Part shown: one piece after another, positions 47,192 through 54,470 of the stretch | Position numbering within the stretch: position 1 is the first letter of the stretch | How the letters are laid out: every line of letters begins with the position of its first letter | Assembly (NCBI RefSeq): GCF_001053095.1 | Contig: NZ_CGBP01000002.1 | Span: 248,001 to 312,000 of the forward strand | Source of the DNA: Yersinia similis | GTDB lineage: Bacteria > Pseudomonadota > Gammaproteobacteria > Enterobacterales > Enterobacteriaceae | Length of the DNA stretch: 64,000 nucleotides | Direction of reading: 5' to 3' | The notes under the pieces: generated by a model | The model's input: only the letters and a program-made list of their open reading frames with translations | What the model was told of the DNA's origin: nothing | The model's database searches: none | Program-made: the position numbers and the translations under genes

Positions 47192-47835
47192 CAACAGCAC
47201 CGCGAACTAAGTCCCCGAGAAAGAAAAAGACGGAGGTTCTGGGCGTGCTGTTACCTGGTGGTGGCATTAAGTACGCCACTGACCATGATCGGGAAACTAT
47301 GAAGGGGGTGCCTGCGGGCACTCCAATTTCAATGAGCCCAATTGGTGACCGGCGCAACCTGAAGCATCACCGTAAGTTCTGGAAACTGCTCGAGCTGGGG
47401 TTCTCTTATTGGGTACCGGATTGGACCTTTGTTAGCGCACCTGAAGAGTGGATAGCTCACGAGGTAGCAAAAGCCGTGGGCAGCGCTGCAGGAGATCCGG
47501 AACTCTATGAGAAGGTGACAAAGTCTATCGCTCAGGCGGTGCTAGACAGAGTAATCAGGCAGCGCCAGAAAAGGTTTGATGGAGAGGCGGTAAAGACGGA
47601 CTCCGCTTATTTCAACCACGTCATGATCAAAGCCGGATTCTATGACCTGATGCCCAACCCAGAGGGCGGCACATTGAAGCAGCGCTGGAGTATTGCGTTC
47701 GTGAATATGGATCAGGGCGTTTTTGACCGAATTTATAAAGGGGTGGCCGGTGTTATCTGGAATGAGACATTAGGCCAGCACTTTGATGACGAGTATGAGA
47801 TGGAACAGGCAGTTAACCGGTTGCTGGAGTATTGA
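47188..47835 (+). CDS. DUF1367 phage protein
   Basis: 215 aa with the DUF1367 pattern RNLKHHRKFWKLLELGFSYW and a C-terminal Gln-rich helix region; common in nin-type regions of enterobacterial prophages. No function known. ATG overlaps the methyltransferase stop. Confidence 0.8.
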   Translation: MTTAPRTKSPRKKKTEVLGVLLPGGGIKYATDHDRETMKGVPAGTPISMSPIGDRRNLKHHRKFWKLLELGFSYWVPDWTFVSAPEEWIAHEVAKAVGSAAGDPELYEKVTKSIAQAVLDRVIRQRQKRFDGEAVKTDSAYFNHVMIKAGFYDLMPNPEGGTLKQRWSIAFVNMDQGVFDRIYKGVAGVIWNETLGQHFDDEYEMEQAVNRLLEY

Positions 47836-47836
47836 T

Positions 47837-48157
47837 ATGAAATCTTCGGCATTTAGAAGCAAAGCCCTGCGCGATTCTGCGCGGGGCCAATGCTGCACGC
47901 TCCAGATACCCGGCATCTGTAACAGCAATCCAGAAACAACGGTATTGTGCCATTTACCCAGTTCAACCCACGGCATGGGGTATAAGTCAGATGACTACTG
48001 GGCCGTATTTGGGTGTAACTGCTGCCATGATGTTATTGATGATCGGGTGCCTTATAACTGGCAGCCCGGAGAGCTTGAGGAAACGATATTATTGGCATTA
48101 CATTTAACTTTTAAATATTTTTTCTGTTGTGGCCTCATCCAACTGATTGAAAAATGA
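47837..48157 (+). CDS. YbcO-family (DUF1364) nuclease-like protein
   Basis: 106 aa. The core RDSARGQCCTLQIPGICNSN, PETTVLCHLPSSTHGMGYKS and FGCNCCHDVIDDRVP matches YbcO of the DLP12 prophage, an HNH-like zinc nuclease fold. Cys and His of the metal site are kept. The C-terminus (KYFFCCGLIQLIEK) is typical. Nin-region gene. Confidence 0.8.
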   Translation: MKSSAFRSKALRDSARGQCCTLQIPGICNSNPETTVLCHLPSSTHGMGYKSDDYWAVFGCNCCHDVIDDRVPYNWQPGELEETILLALHLTFKYFFCCGLIQLIEK

Positions 48158-48228
48158 TGTGTGTCATTGAACGAACTTAAAATAATTGATAAGAGTTACT
48201 TTATATTTAAACCAATTTGGTGGAATGC

Positions 48229-49164
48229 ATGGAAGATCAAAGCACCTTTAGAATCAAGTTTGCCTATTTTCATTCAACATGGAAAAGGACGATACACTCA
48301 ATTCCAGTTTTAAAGTCTCAGGGGCGAAGAGTTCTACCTAGTGAATTTACCCTAGAGATGGATCAAGCTATTTTCTGCCCAGAATGCTTTACACCACTGA
48401 CTAGAAGGCCGAAACATAAGGATACGACAACAAATGGTCGAAACGCCAGTTTTGCTCATCTACGTTCTTTTCGTGATGTACCTTGTTTTTTGCGTTCTAA
48501 ACCAGCTGAAGGGAAAAGATATTTAAACGAAGAAGAAGCTAAAAAAGCGATTTCAGATGATCAATTGACAATTGTGAAAGCATTTATGACAGATCGCCCT
48601 GAAATAAAAAAGTCTGAAATCGGAATTTACGATCAAAACTATTTAGAAGATATCGATGGTGGTTTGTCGGAAGTTGCTATTGGCAGGCATACAGGTGAGT
48701 CTTTTTCTTTGCCAAATGTAATAACTACAGTCGCAGGTTTTTGTCGGAATTTTGACAATAATTACTATAAGTTCTTTGTTTTACCTGGTGAAAAAAATGC
48801 GGAACGTCTTGACAGATTGTTGGTTGATATAAAAGTGATTAAAGATATTACTGATTCACCAAGGCTATATTTTGGAAAAATATTAAGTAGTTGGAGTAAA
48901 AAACCTTTGGATCACTCAATACGGATGACTCGATTGAATTGGCCAAGAAATGACAATTACTCTGATTTTTATTTTAAGCAAGAAAATAAAGATGCTCAAG
49001 ATAAAGGGATCCGAACTGATAGCCAGGGACGCTACATTATTATGTATGGGATAGTTGAAAAGAGTGGGACTGGTTTGTGTTTGGCAGGTTTGGGTTGGGG
49101 CGAATTTGCTCTCCTTCCAGAAAAATATAACTATCTATTAGACGATAAACTGACGAAAATTTGA
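48229..49164 (+). CDS. AT-rich unknown gene with zinc-binding N-terminus
   Basis: 311 aa, not recognised. Residues about 45-95 contain FCPECFTPLTRR, FAHLRSFRDVPCFL: a CxxC..H..C arrangement reminiscent of the CoiA-type zinc region. The rest has LLVDIKVIKDITDSPRLYFG and a beta-rich C-terminus (GRYIIMYGIVEKSGTGLCLA). Codon choice is far richer in A and T than the genes around, pointing to separate acquisition. ATG 48229 follows GGTGG. It is inserted between ybcO-like and VRR-NUC genes; defence or exclusion cargo is a guess. Confidence 0.65.
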   Translation: MEDQSTFRIKFAYFHSTWKRTIHSIPVLKSQGRRVLPSEFTLEMDQAIFCPECFTPLTRRPKHKDTTTNGRNASFAHLRSFRDVPCFLRSKPAEGKRYLNEEEAKKAISDDQLTIVKAFMTDRPEIKKSEIGIYDQNYLEDIDGGLSEVAIGRHTGESFSLPNVITTVAGFCRNFDNNYYKFFVLPGEKNAERLDRLLVDIKVIKDITDSPRLYFGKILSSWSKKPLDHSIRMTRLNWPRNDNYSDFYFKQENKDAQDKGIRTDSQGRYIIMYGIVEKSGTGLCLAGLGWGEFALLPEKYNYLLDDKLTKI

Positions 49165-49607
49165 TAAATAAAATTGATGCCATTGACCTTGTTCGAACAA
49201 AAGCCAAGCTGGAAGTACGAAATGGAAAGGTTCACAAGGTTAACCACCAGGCAGAAACCGAAGAACAGGCCGCGCTAATTGAGTGGGCAGATAAAACTGT
49301 TATCGATGGTATCTGTATCGGGGATTATCTGATCCATATACCCAATGAAGGGAAGCGTGGGCCAAAGGCGGCGAGGGATGCTAAGCGACTAGGATTGAGG
49401 AACGGCGTACCAGATTTGTTTCTGGCGCTGCCGCGCGGTGGGTATGCGGGGTTGTGGATTGAGATGAAAGCGCAGGGAGGACAGTCTACAACTGAGCAGT
49501 TTCTCTGGCTGAGAAAGTTGGATAATGTTGGCTATGTGGCAACTACTTGTTTTTCTTTTAGTCAGGCTAAAGATACAGTAGTAAAATACCTTAACAAAAC
49601 AACATAA
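49161..49607 (+). CDS. VRR-NUC domain nuclease
   Basis: 148 aa of the VRR-NUC family (PD-(D/E)xK fold): ETEEQAALIEWAD, HIPNEGKRGPKAARDAKRLG, GVPDLFLALPRGGYAGLWIE, MKAQ carry the catalytic E, D and ExK. In phages these often act as junction resolvases. The reading begins with TTG overlapping the preceding stop (TTTGATAA); no in-frame ATG is available, so the natural 5' end may have been changed by insertion of the upstream gene. Confidence 0.8.
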   Translation: MINKIDAIDLVRTKAKLEVRNGKVHKVNHQAETEEQAALIEWADKTVIDGICIGDYLIHIPNEGKRGPKAARDAKRLGLRNGVPDLFLALPRGGYAGLWIEMKAQGGQSTTEQFLWLRKLDNVGYVATTCFSFSQAKDTVVKYLNKTT

Positions 49608-49621
49608 CAGGATGATGCGCT

Positions 49622-50467
49622 ATGTTTTATCATGTTCACATAGAGTCAGTGGATGCACACTCCAAAGGGGGATGTAAACATCACTTTGAGTATGATTTTC
49701 CGTCAACAGATATTATTATTAATAAAATATTAAAACCTTATTTAATGGGTGAATCCATTCAGTTCGATGGCTATTTTTTAGCCAAAGAACAAGTCAATAG
49801 AATAAAAATAATAGAAACCGCAAAAACAGCAGAACAAGAAAAAGATAGTTACTCTAATAATAGAAGACCTAATAGTAGTTTCCTCTCATCAGTCACAAAG
49901 TCAGGTCTGATATTTGGTGGCACATCGATGAAAGATGTGAGTAGGGAGCTATTAGAAAAGGCTCGCTCTGAGTCTTTAAGTTCACAAATTGAACATCGTG
50001 GAGATACTAAACAGCCAACAGATAAAACAAAAGTCTTTATAGTGCATGGTCAGGATGATTTAGCAAGGCTTGAAGTATCTTCATTTCTAAGCAAATTAGG
50101 GCTTGAACCAATAGTTTTACATGAGCAAGCAAGCTCTGGTAGTACCATAATTGAGAAGATTGAGAAATACACTGATGTTGGTTTTGGTGTGGTGCTTTAT
50201 ACACCATGTGATACTGGAGCTAAACAATCAGTTGAACCAGAATATAGACCAAGAGCTAGACAGAATGTGGTCTTTGAACATGGGTATTTAATTGGCAAGT
50301 TATCCAGAAAAAATGTTTGTGCGCTAGTTAAAGGAGATGTCGAGACTCCTAATGATATTAGTGGGGTTGTTTATGTGCTTCAAGACATCGCAGGTGCTTG
50401 GAAGTTAATGCTAGCTAAAGAATTAAAAAGCTCGGGCTACAATATAGATATGAATAAAGTGCTTTAG
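49622..50467 (+). CDS. TIR-like nucleotide-binding protein (PF10137 type)
   Basis: 281 aa in two domains. Residues 1-70 are the N-terminal domain often paired with this family (FYHVHIESVDAHS, GYFLAKEQVNRIKI). Residues about 137-275 are the predicted nucleotide-binding TIR-like domain: KVFIVHGQDDLARLEVSSFL, LGLEPIVLHEQASSG, STIIEKIEKYTDVGFGVVLY, RPRARQNVVFEHGYLIGKL, CALVKGDVETPNDISGVVY. Related domains are the NAD-cleaving effectors of CBASS (Cap12) and Pycsar. No cyclase gene adjoins, so a stand-alone defence or exclusion role is inferred. Very AT-rich, unlike flanking genes. Confidence 0.8.
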   Translation: MFYHVHIESVDAHSKGGCKHHFEYDFPSTDIIINKILKPYLMGESIQFDGYFLAKEQVNRIKIIETAKTAEQEKDSYSNNRRPNSSFLSSVTKSGLIFGGTSMKDVSRELLEKARSESLSSQIEHRGDTKQPTDKTKVFIVHGQDDLARLEVSSFLSKLGLEPIVLHEQASSGSTIIEKIEKYTDVGFGVVLYTPCDTGAKQSVEPEYRPRARQNVVFEHGYLIGKLSRKNVCALVKGDVETPNDISGVVYVLQDIAGAWKLMLAKELKSSGYNIDMNKVL

Positions 50468-50542
50468 TATTTCATAAATTGCAACAATTAAACTTGAATT
50501 GCATTATATGGGATAGTGTTTATCATTGGTTTAGACTCAACA

Positions 50543-50556
50543 GGGGACTGACCAAT
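50543..50556 (+). repeat. Leader repeat variant (Q-like gene)
   Basis: GGGGACTGACCAAT right before ATG 50557; two bases longer spacing than in the other copies. Confidence 0.6.
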
Positions 50557-51366
50557 ATGACCACTGCAATTGAACAACTTATCAAAATGCACGATCCGCG
50601 CTGCGTCAGCATTGAATCGCTGAATATTGGCCGGGGTCGTGCCGTTCTGACCAAAGACCAGATATTAGGGACTTTCGCCACCTGCCAGCACCAACATCCC
50701 ATTGGCTTCGATATATTGATGACCAAATACCGTAATGACTGCCAAGCCGAGCAGCGCTTACGGGCGGGCATTGGTGTGTGGTTGCATAAGCGACCACATC
50801 CAGCGCGAGCTATTGCTGCCTGCCAGTTGGCACTTAATATGGTATTGGATAGAAACCTTCCGGCGCAGGTAGAGCAAATTGCCACTTTACTGCGTCGTTA
50901 CGGCTCCCGTACAGGTATCACCAGAAAAGTCGTTGATGGACTCCAGCAGCAAATCAAATTACTGGAAAGAGATAAAGCGCAGGCACTTGATGATGGCACT
51001 ATCGCATTACTGGCAGACGAAATAAAAACCCTTCAGTCTAAAATCAAAACAGAACGTGGTGCACTGCGGGCGTGGGCTAATCATCAGGCGGCGATAAAGC
51101 AAGTCTGCCCCCGTTGTCACGGTGCCGGTAAAACCCTGCGGCCTCATCCCGAAATATGCAACGAGTGCGGCGGCAGTGGCCGTATACCGCCTACAATGGA
51201 ACACCTGCGCAAATCTATGGGTATCATAGGGGCTGAGATATCCGGTGGGGATTGGGCGGCGCAATATGTGCCTCTGGTTAAAGAATGTATGCATTGGCTA
51301 TATGTTGAAGAATCGAGTGCTGGTGAGGTTTTAATTGAAAGAATTCAGCTAGAAAAAGACTTTTGA
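50557..51366 (+). CDS. Q-type late antiterminator
   Basis: 269 aa. C-terminal part has a DnaJ-like zinc finger (CPRCHGAGKTL, CNECGGSGRI, about 185-210) followed by helices (CMHWLYVEESSAGEVL); this is the pattern of longer lambdoid antitermination proteins. It is the last gene before a late promoter with two terminators and the lysis cassette, the position of Q. ATG 50557 chosen from the leader. Confidence 0.75.
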   Translation: MTTAIEQLIKMHDPRCVSIESLNIGRGRAVLTKDQILGTFATCQHQHPIGFDILMTKYRNDCQAEQRLRAGIGVWLHKRPHPARAIAACQLALNMVLDRNLPAQVEQIATLLRRYGSRTGITRKVVDGLQQQIKLLERDKAQALDDGTIALLADEIKTLQSKIKTERGALRAWANHQAAIKQVCPRCHGAGKTLRPHPEICNECGGSGRIPPTMEHLRKSMGIIGAEISGGDWAAQYVPLVKECMHWLYVEESSAGEVLIERIQLEKDF

Positions 51367-51373
51367 CCAATGA

Positions 51374-51402
51374 TTGACCCTACATCATTAACGCGCTAAA
51401 TT
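51374..51402 (+). promoter_or_regulatory. Late promoter PR'
   Basis: TTGACC, 17-base spacer, TAAATT, just after the Q-like stop and directly before the tandem terminators. Confidence 0.6.
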
Positions 51403-51413
51403 ACACAAAGATG

Positions 51414-51447
51414 CCGGAGTATGCTTAAAAGCTGCTCCGGTTTTTTA
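51414..51447 (+). terminator. Late-leader terminator 1
   Basis: Stem CCGGAG / CTCCGG with a 15-base loop and TTTTTT. Probably the terminator bypassed by the Q-like protein. Confidence 0.8.
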
Positions 51448-51481
51448 TTGGTCAGTTCCGGTCAGTCCTGACTACACCCAA

Positions 51482-51513
51482 AGCCTGCATGGTTCGCCCA
51501 GCAGGCTTTTTTA
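51482..51513 (+). terminator. Late-leader terminator 2
   Basis: Perfect stem AGCCTGC / GCAGGCT followed by a T run, 26 bp before the holin. Second block that late transcripts must pass. Confidence 0.8.
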
Positions 51514-51538
51514 TTTCCCCAAGCCGGGGAGGTGGAGC

Positions 51539-51751
51539 ATGAAAATGGAGAGGCTCACAACCGGTATCTCTTATACCGCGAGCGGTGGCGGCGCACTGTT
51601 TTGGTTTAAACAATTACTGAATGGATTTGCCCCTGAGCAATGGGCGGCTATTGGTGTGCTGGGTAGCTTGATGTTTGCTTTCCTAACATTCCTAACCAAC
51701 CTATATTTCAAGGTGCGCGAAGATAAGCGGAAAGCGGCGAAGGGGGAATAA
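51539..51751 (+). CDS. Phage-21-type holin (pinholin S-like)
   Basis: 70 aa, two membrane segments, closely similar to S of phage 21: [59 protein letters not shown]. It starts MKMER, so a second start two codons on could give a shorter form, as with the S71/S68 pair of phage 21. Such holins make small holes that depolarise the membrane and release a SAR endolysin, which is the next gene. GGAGGTGG precedes it. Confidence 0.9.
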   Translation: MKMERLTTGISYTASGGGALFWFKQLLNGFAPEQWAAIGVLGSLMFAFLTFLTNLYFKVREDKRKAAKGE

Positions 51752-52239
51752 TGGCAATGTCCCCCGCGTTGCGCAAGAAAGTCATGGGTGCGGCAATCGG
51801 CGGTGCAATGGCAATAGCAATCGCCATGGTGGGCGGCAGCGATGGTCTGGAAGGGCGCGAATATACCCCTTATCGTGATGTGGTTGGCGTGCTAACGGTC
51901 TGCGATGGTCATACCGGCAAAGATATTATTCCCAGCAAACGTTATAGCGATGCTGAATGTGATGCTTTGCTACACCAAGATCTGATCCCCGTATTTGCCA
52001 CCATTGACCGCATCGTTAACGTTCCAATGCCTGATTTCCGCAAAGCCGCATTGGCATCATTTGGCTACAACGTTGGTATTACTGCAATGACCCATTCCAC
52101 CATGGTGAAAAAGCTCAACCGTGGCGACACTTCTGGCGCGTGCGATGAGCTGCGCAGATGGATTAAGGCAGGTGGCAAGGTCTGGAAGGGGTTAGTGAAT
52201 CGCCGTGAAGTCGAGCGCGAATTATGCCTGATGCCATAA
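51751..52239 (+). CDS. SAR endolysin (phage-21-type lysozyme)
   Basis: 162 aa GH24 muramidase. A weakly hydrophobic signal-arrest-release segment (AAIGGAMAIAIAMVGGSDG, about 13-32) precedes catalytic GLEGREYTPYRDVVGVLTVC with the E-8-D-5-T triad. The protein is tethered in the membrane until the holin depolarises it. ATG overlaps the holin stop by one base. Confidence 0.92.
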   Translation: MAMSPALRKKVMGAAIGGAMAIAIAMVGGSDGLEGREYTPYRDVVGVLTVCDGHTGKDIIPSKRYSDAECDALLHQDLIPVFATIDRIVNVPMPDFRKAALASFGYNVGITAMTHSTMVKKLNRGDTSGACDELRRWIKAGGKVWKGLVNRREVERELCLMP

Positions 52240-52370
52240 ACCCCTTATAAATTAGCCAGTAATACCCATTTTTAAGCTGCTTTGGTAACGCTACGTGAAA
52301 TCTGAATTGCTGGTGTCTGCCATTACCCCTGCTTTTTTCATAGCAAACGGCTTTAAGCCCGGATCCTGAT

Positions 52371-52889
52371 ATGTCCACAAAATTCATTATCGCAATTGTG
52401 GTCCTGTGCCTCGGCGGTACCGCACTCTATTTTCATCAATCTGCTGCGGAGAAAGGCAGGCAATTATTGCAACTGCAATCTGATCTGGATGAATCGAAAG
52501 CCACTCTGGCATTACAGGCTTTCCAGTTCCAGCGCTCAAATGAGATAGCGGCGCAAGCCGGTAGTTATAATGTCACCATTTCTGGCAAAAGCGAGGAAAG
52601 GCAAATTGAAAACCGCAAAGACCTCAAAGTTGAGGAATGCGCTAATCAGTACATCCCTGATTCTACTGCTCAGCGGATGTACGACTATACGAACCGTTTA
52701 CGTGCCAGGGCAATGCGCTATTCCGGCCAGCCTGACGGAACCGCTGCTGGTACCACTTCCCCCCGCAGAATGACATACCGCCAAGCCGTGCTGTGGATTG
52801 ATCCGTTGCTGACCCTGTTAGACCAAGCTAATAACGATAGAGAATCGATCCGCAGTCTGCCATCACAACAACAAAGCAAACAGGAGTGA
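52371..52889 (+). CDS. Rz-like i-spanin
   Basis: 172 aa with an N-terminal membrane segment (FIIAIVVLCLGGTALYF) and a long periplasmic coil (KGRQLLQLQSDLDESKATLA). It spans the periplasm with Rz1 to fuse inner and outer membranes at lysis. Longer than lambda Rz because of a C-terminal tail. Contains the Rz1 gene in another frame. Confidence 0.75.
   Translation: MSTKFIIAIVVLCLGGTALYFHQSAAEKGRQLLQLQSDLDESKATLALQAFQFQRSNEIAAQAGSYNVTISGKSEERQIENRKDLKVEECANQYIPDSTAQRMYDYTNRLRARAMRYSGQPDGTAAGTTSPRRMTYRQAVLWIDPLLTLLDQANNDRESIRSLPSQQQSKQE
52570..52773 (+). CDS. Rz1-like o-spanin lipoprotein, nested in Rz
   Basis: The shifted frame inside Rz encodes ISTSLILLLSGCTTIRTVYV, a lipoprotein signal with lipobox LLSGC, followed by a proline-rich end (LTEPLLVPLPPAE), as in Rz1. 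The start is uncertain: ATG 52570 gives 67 aa, a TTG at about 52630 would give a more normal signal length. Confidence 0.75.
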   Translation: MSPFLAKARKGKLKTAKTSKLRNALISTSLILLLSGCTTIRTVYVPGQCAIPASLTEPLLVPLPPAE

Positions 52890-52892
52890 GTC

Positions 52893-53081
52893 ATGCATTC
52901 ACCAATTATCAAATATTTTGCATATACCCATTTACCACCAGTGCTTCAGGAAGTCAGTAAGCCAATTGGTGATTTAGCTATTGCAATGGATGAGCAGTTG
53001 CCCGATAGCGCAGAGAAAGCGGCTGGCCTGCGCAAGTTATTAGAGGCCAAGGATTGTCTTGTGCGCGCCAAATTAGGTTAA
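52893..53081 (+). CDS. Acb2/Tad1 hairpin-like small protein
   Basis: 62 aa: FAYTHLPPVLQEVSKPIGDL, AIAMDEQLPDSAEKAAGLRK and LLEAKDCLVRAKL. The spacing F-x-Y..P..Q..S..LA....LP.S.EK...L..LLEA...VRA fits the small helical hairpin family named after the anti-CBASS protein Acb2 and anti-Thoeris protein Tad1, which soak up cyclic nucleotides or gcADPR. The match is by remembered pattern, so function is tentative. CAGGAG precedes the ATG. The very next gene is Tad2, which strengthens the idea. Confidence 0.55.
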   Translation: MHSPIIKYFAYTHLPPVLQEVSKPIGDLAIAMDEQLPDSAEKAAGLRKLLEAKDCLVRAKLG

Positions 53082-53106
53082 CAAATCACTTCAACAGGAA
53101 ATTACT

Positions 53107-53547
53107 ATGAATTTCGGACAAGCACTTCAAGCACTGAAAGCTGGATACAAGGTGGCCCGCATTGGGTGGAATGGCAAAGGGATGTTTCTAATTCTTATCT
53201 CAGGCACTAAAGATGTAGAACCTTGCGAGGGAACACCATACGCAGATTTAGCCGTTTCTCCCCAAGGTATTGTGACTATCAACGCCCACATTGACATGAA
53301 AACAGCTACTGGTGAAATGCAACCAGGCTGGCTGGCATCCCAAACGGATATGTTAGCAGAGGACTGGACCATCGTAGGTAATGAGACAGTGGTCAACTCC
53401 GTTGGTGAGTATGAATTGCCTATTGGGCAAATCGTGAAAGTCGATGGTTTCCCATTTGAGTTACGGGAACCGGTAAGGGCGCTAAGTGGCCAGCATGTAC
53501 TGGATGTTCTCCGTGCTGATAAGAACATAGGGATTCAGGCTGTTTAA
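53107..53547 (+). CDS. Tad2 (DUF2829) anti-Thoeris protein with C-terminal extension
   Basis: 146 aa. Residues 1-92 are a DUF2829/Tad2 domain: MNFGQALQALKAGYKVARIG, WNGKGMFLILISG, HIDMKTATGEMQPGWLASQT, DMLAEDWTIV. Tad2 of phage SPO1 binds gcADPR signals made by Thoeris TIR enzymes. Residues about 95-146 (YELPIGQIVKVDGFPFELRE, HVLDVLRADKN) are an extra domain absent from the usual ~90-residue form. Well placed AACAGGAAAT before the ATG. Late operon, after the spanins. Confidence 0.8.
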   Translation: MNFGQALQALKAGYKVARIGWNGKGMFLILISGTKDVEPCEGTPYADLAVSPQGIVTINAHIDMKTATGEMQPGWLASQTDMLAEDWTIVGNETVVNSVGEYELPIGQIVKVDGFPFELREPVRALSGQHVLDVLRADKNIGIQAV

Positions 53548-53612
53548 GTCATTACAGAGTCACTTCCCAAGAGGTGGCTCAATAATGGCCCACAACAGAC
53601 CAATAGAACACT

Positions 53613-54470
53613 ATGGCAAAGCATGATTGGGAAGCGTTACAAACTGCATTTCTGGCGGACAACGCAGATACAGGGATTACCGCTCAGCAATGGTGTGAAC
53701 AGCATGGGCTTAATTACCAATCAGCACGCCGCTACATCAAACCTCGTGCTGCGCAGTCTGCGCAAAAGAAACCCCGTAGAACTGCGCACAATGCGCAATC
53801 AGATACTACTGCGCAACAGTGCGCAAACAGTGATGAAGGGGAAGAGGAGGAACAGGAATTATCATCGGACGCAGACGATGACAGCGATCCGGACTCTGAG
53901 CCCCCCGAGAAACCGAACTCCGGAAGGTCTGGAGACGGGCGATTCAGCAAGGGTAATCGTCATTCAGAAGGTAATTCAGGTAATCCCAATCCCGTTGGTG
54001 CCTTCACTCCCGGAAACCAAACGGCAAGAAAGCACGGTGCTTATGCTCGATATCTTGATGCAGATGACTTGTTTGAGGCTGCAGCAGATTCCGATCTTCA
54101 TGACGAACTGATATTCACTCGAGCGCGTGCGTTGTCTGTTACTAAAACCATGCGGAAAATCCACGAGGATCTCGTGGCGGCGGGATCAGTTGAAGCGCGT
54201 ATCGAACTGTATGACAAGCTGCTAAAGGCGGAATCTGCTCTGGATAGAAATATTGGTCGCATTGAATCAATAGAGAATAGTTTGAGTAAATTAAGGCTGG
54301 ATGCCATCAATGGGCCTCGTTTAACGGCTGATATGTATCGTATCAAAGCAGCCACTTCTAAGCTGAAGGCGGAAACCCAAAAATTAACTTCGGAAGGAAA
54401 AGGGGTCACAACACCACTCAGTGAAGCGGTGAAGGAAGTTAGAGATTCAGGGCAGGATGGTTTGCTGTGA
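53613..54470 (+). CDS. Terminase small subunit
   Basis: 285 aa. N-terminal DNA-binding helix-turn-helix (ITAQQWCEQHGLNYQSARRY), a very acidic, low-complexity linker (about 73-103), GNSGNPNPVGAFTPGNQTAR and a helical C-terminus for oligomerisation. Position before the large subunit confirms it. The linker DNA contains a cluster of TGCGCA hexamers. Confidence 0.75.
   Translation: MAKHDWEALQTAFLADNADTGITAQQWCEQHGLNYQSARRYIKPRAAQSAQKKPRRTAHNAQSDTTAQQCANSDEGEEEEQELSSDADDDSDPDSEPPEKPNSGRSGDGRFSKGNRHSEGNSGNPNPVGAFTPGNQTARKHGAYARYLDADDLFEAAADSDLHDELIFTRARALSVTKTMRKIHEDLVAAGSVEARIELYDKLLKAESALDRNIGRIESIENSLSKLRLDAINGPRLTADMYRIKAATSKLKAETQKLTSEGKGVTTPLSEAVKEVRDSGQDGLL
53750..53825 (+). repeat. Six TGCGCA palindromes, candidate packaging site
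   Basis: TGCGCA at 53750, 53759, 53783, 53792, 53810 and 53820, all within the terminase small subunit gene. In P22 the pac site also lies in the small subunit gene. The repeated hexamer also encodes AQ-type residues, so codon bias in a low-complexity part is the alternative. Confidence 0.45.

Noticed and set aside
53623..54111. Long alternative frame in the terminase small subunit gene
   Set aside because: Shadow frame produced by the repetitive acidic linker; the terminase frame fits its context.
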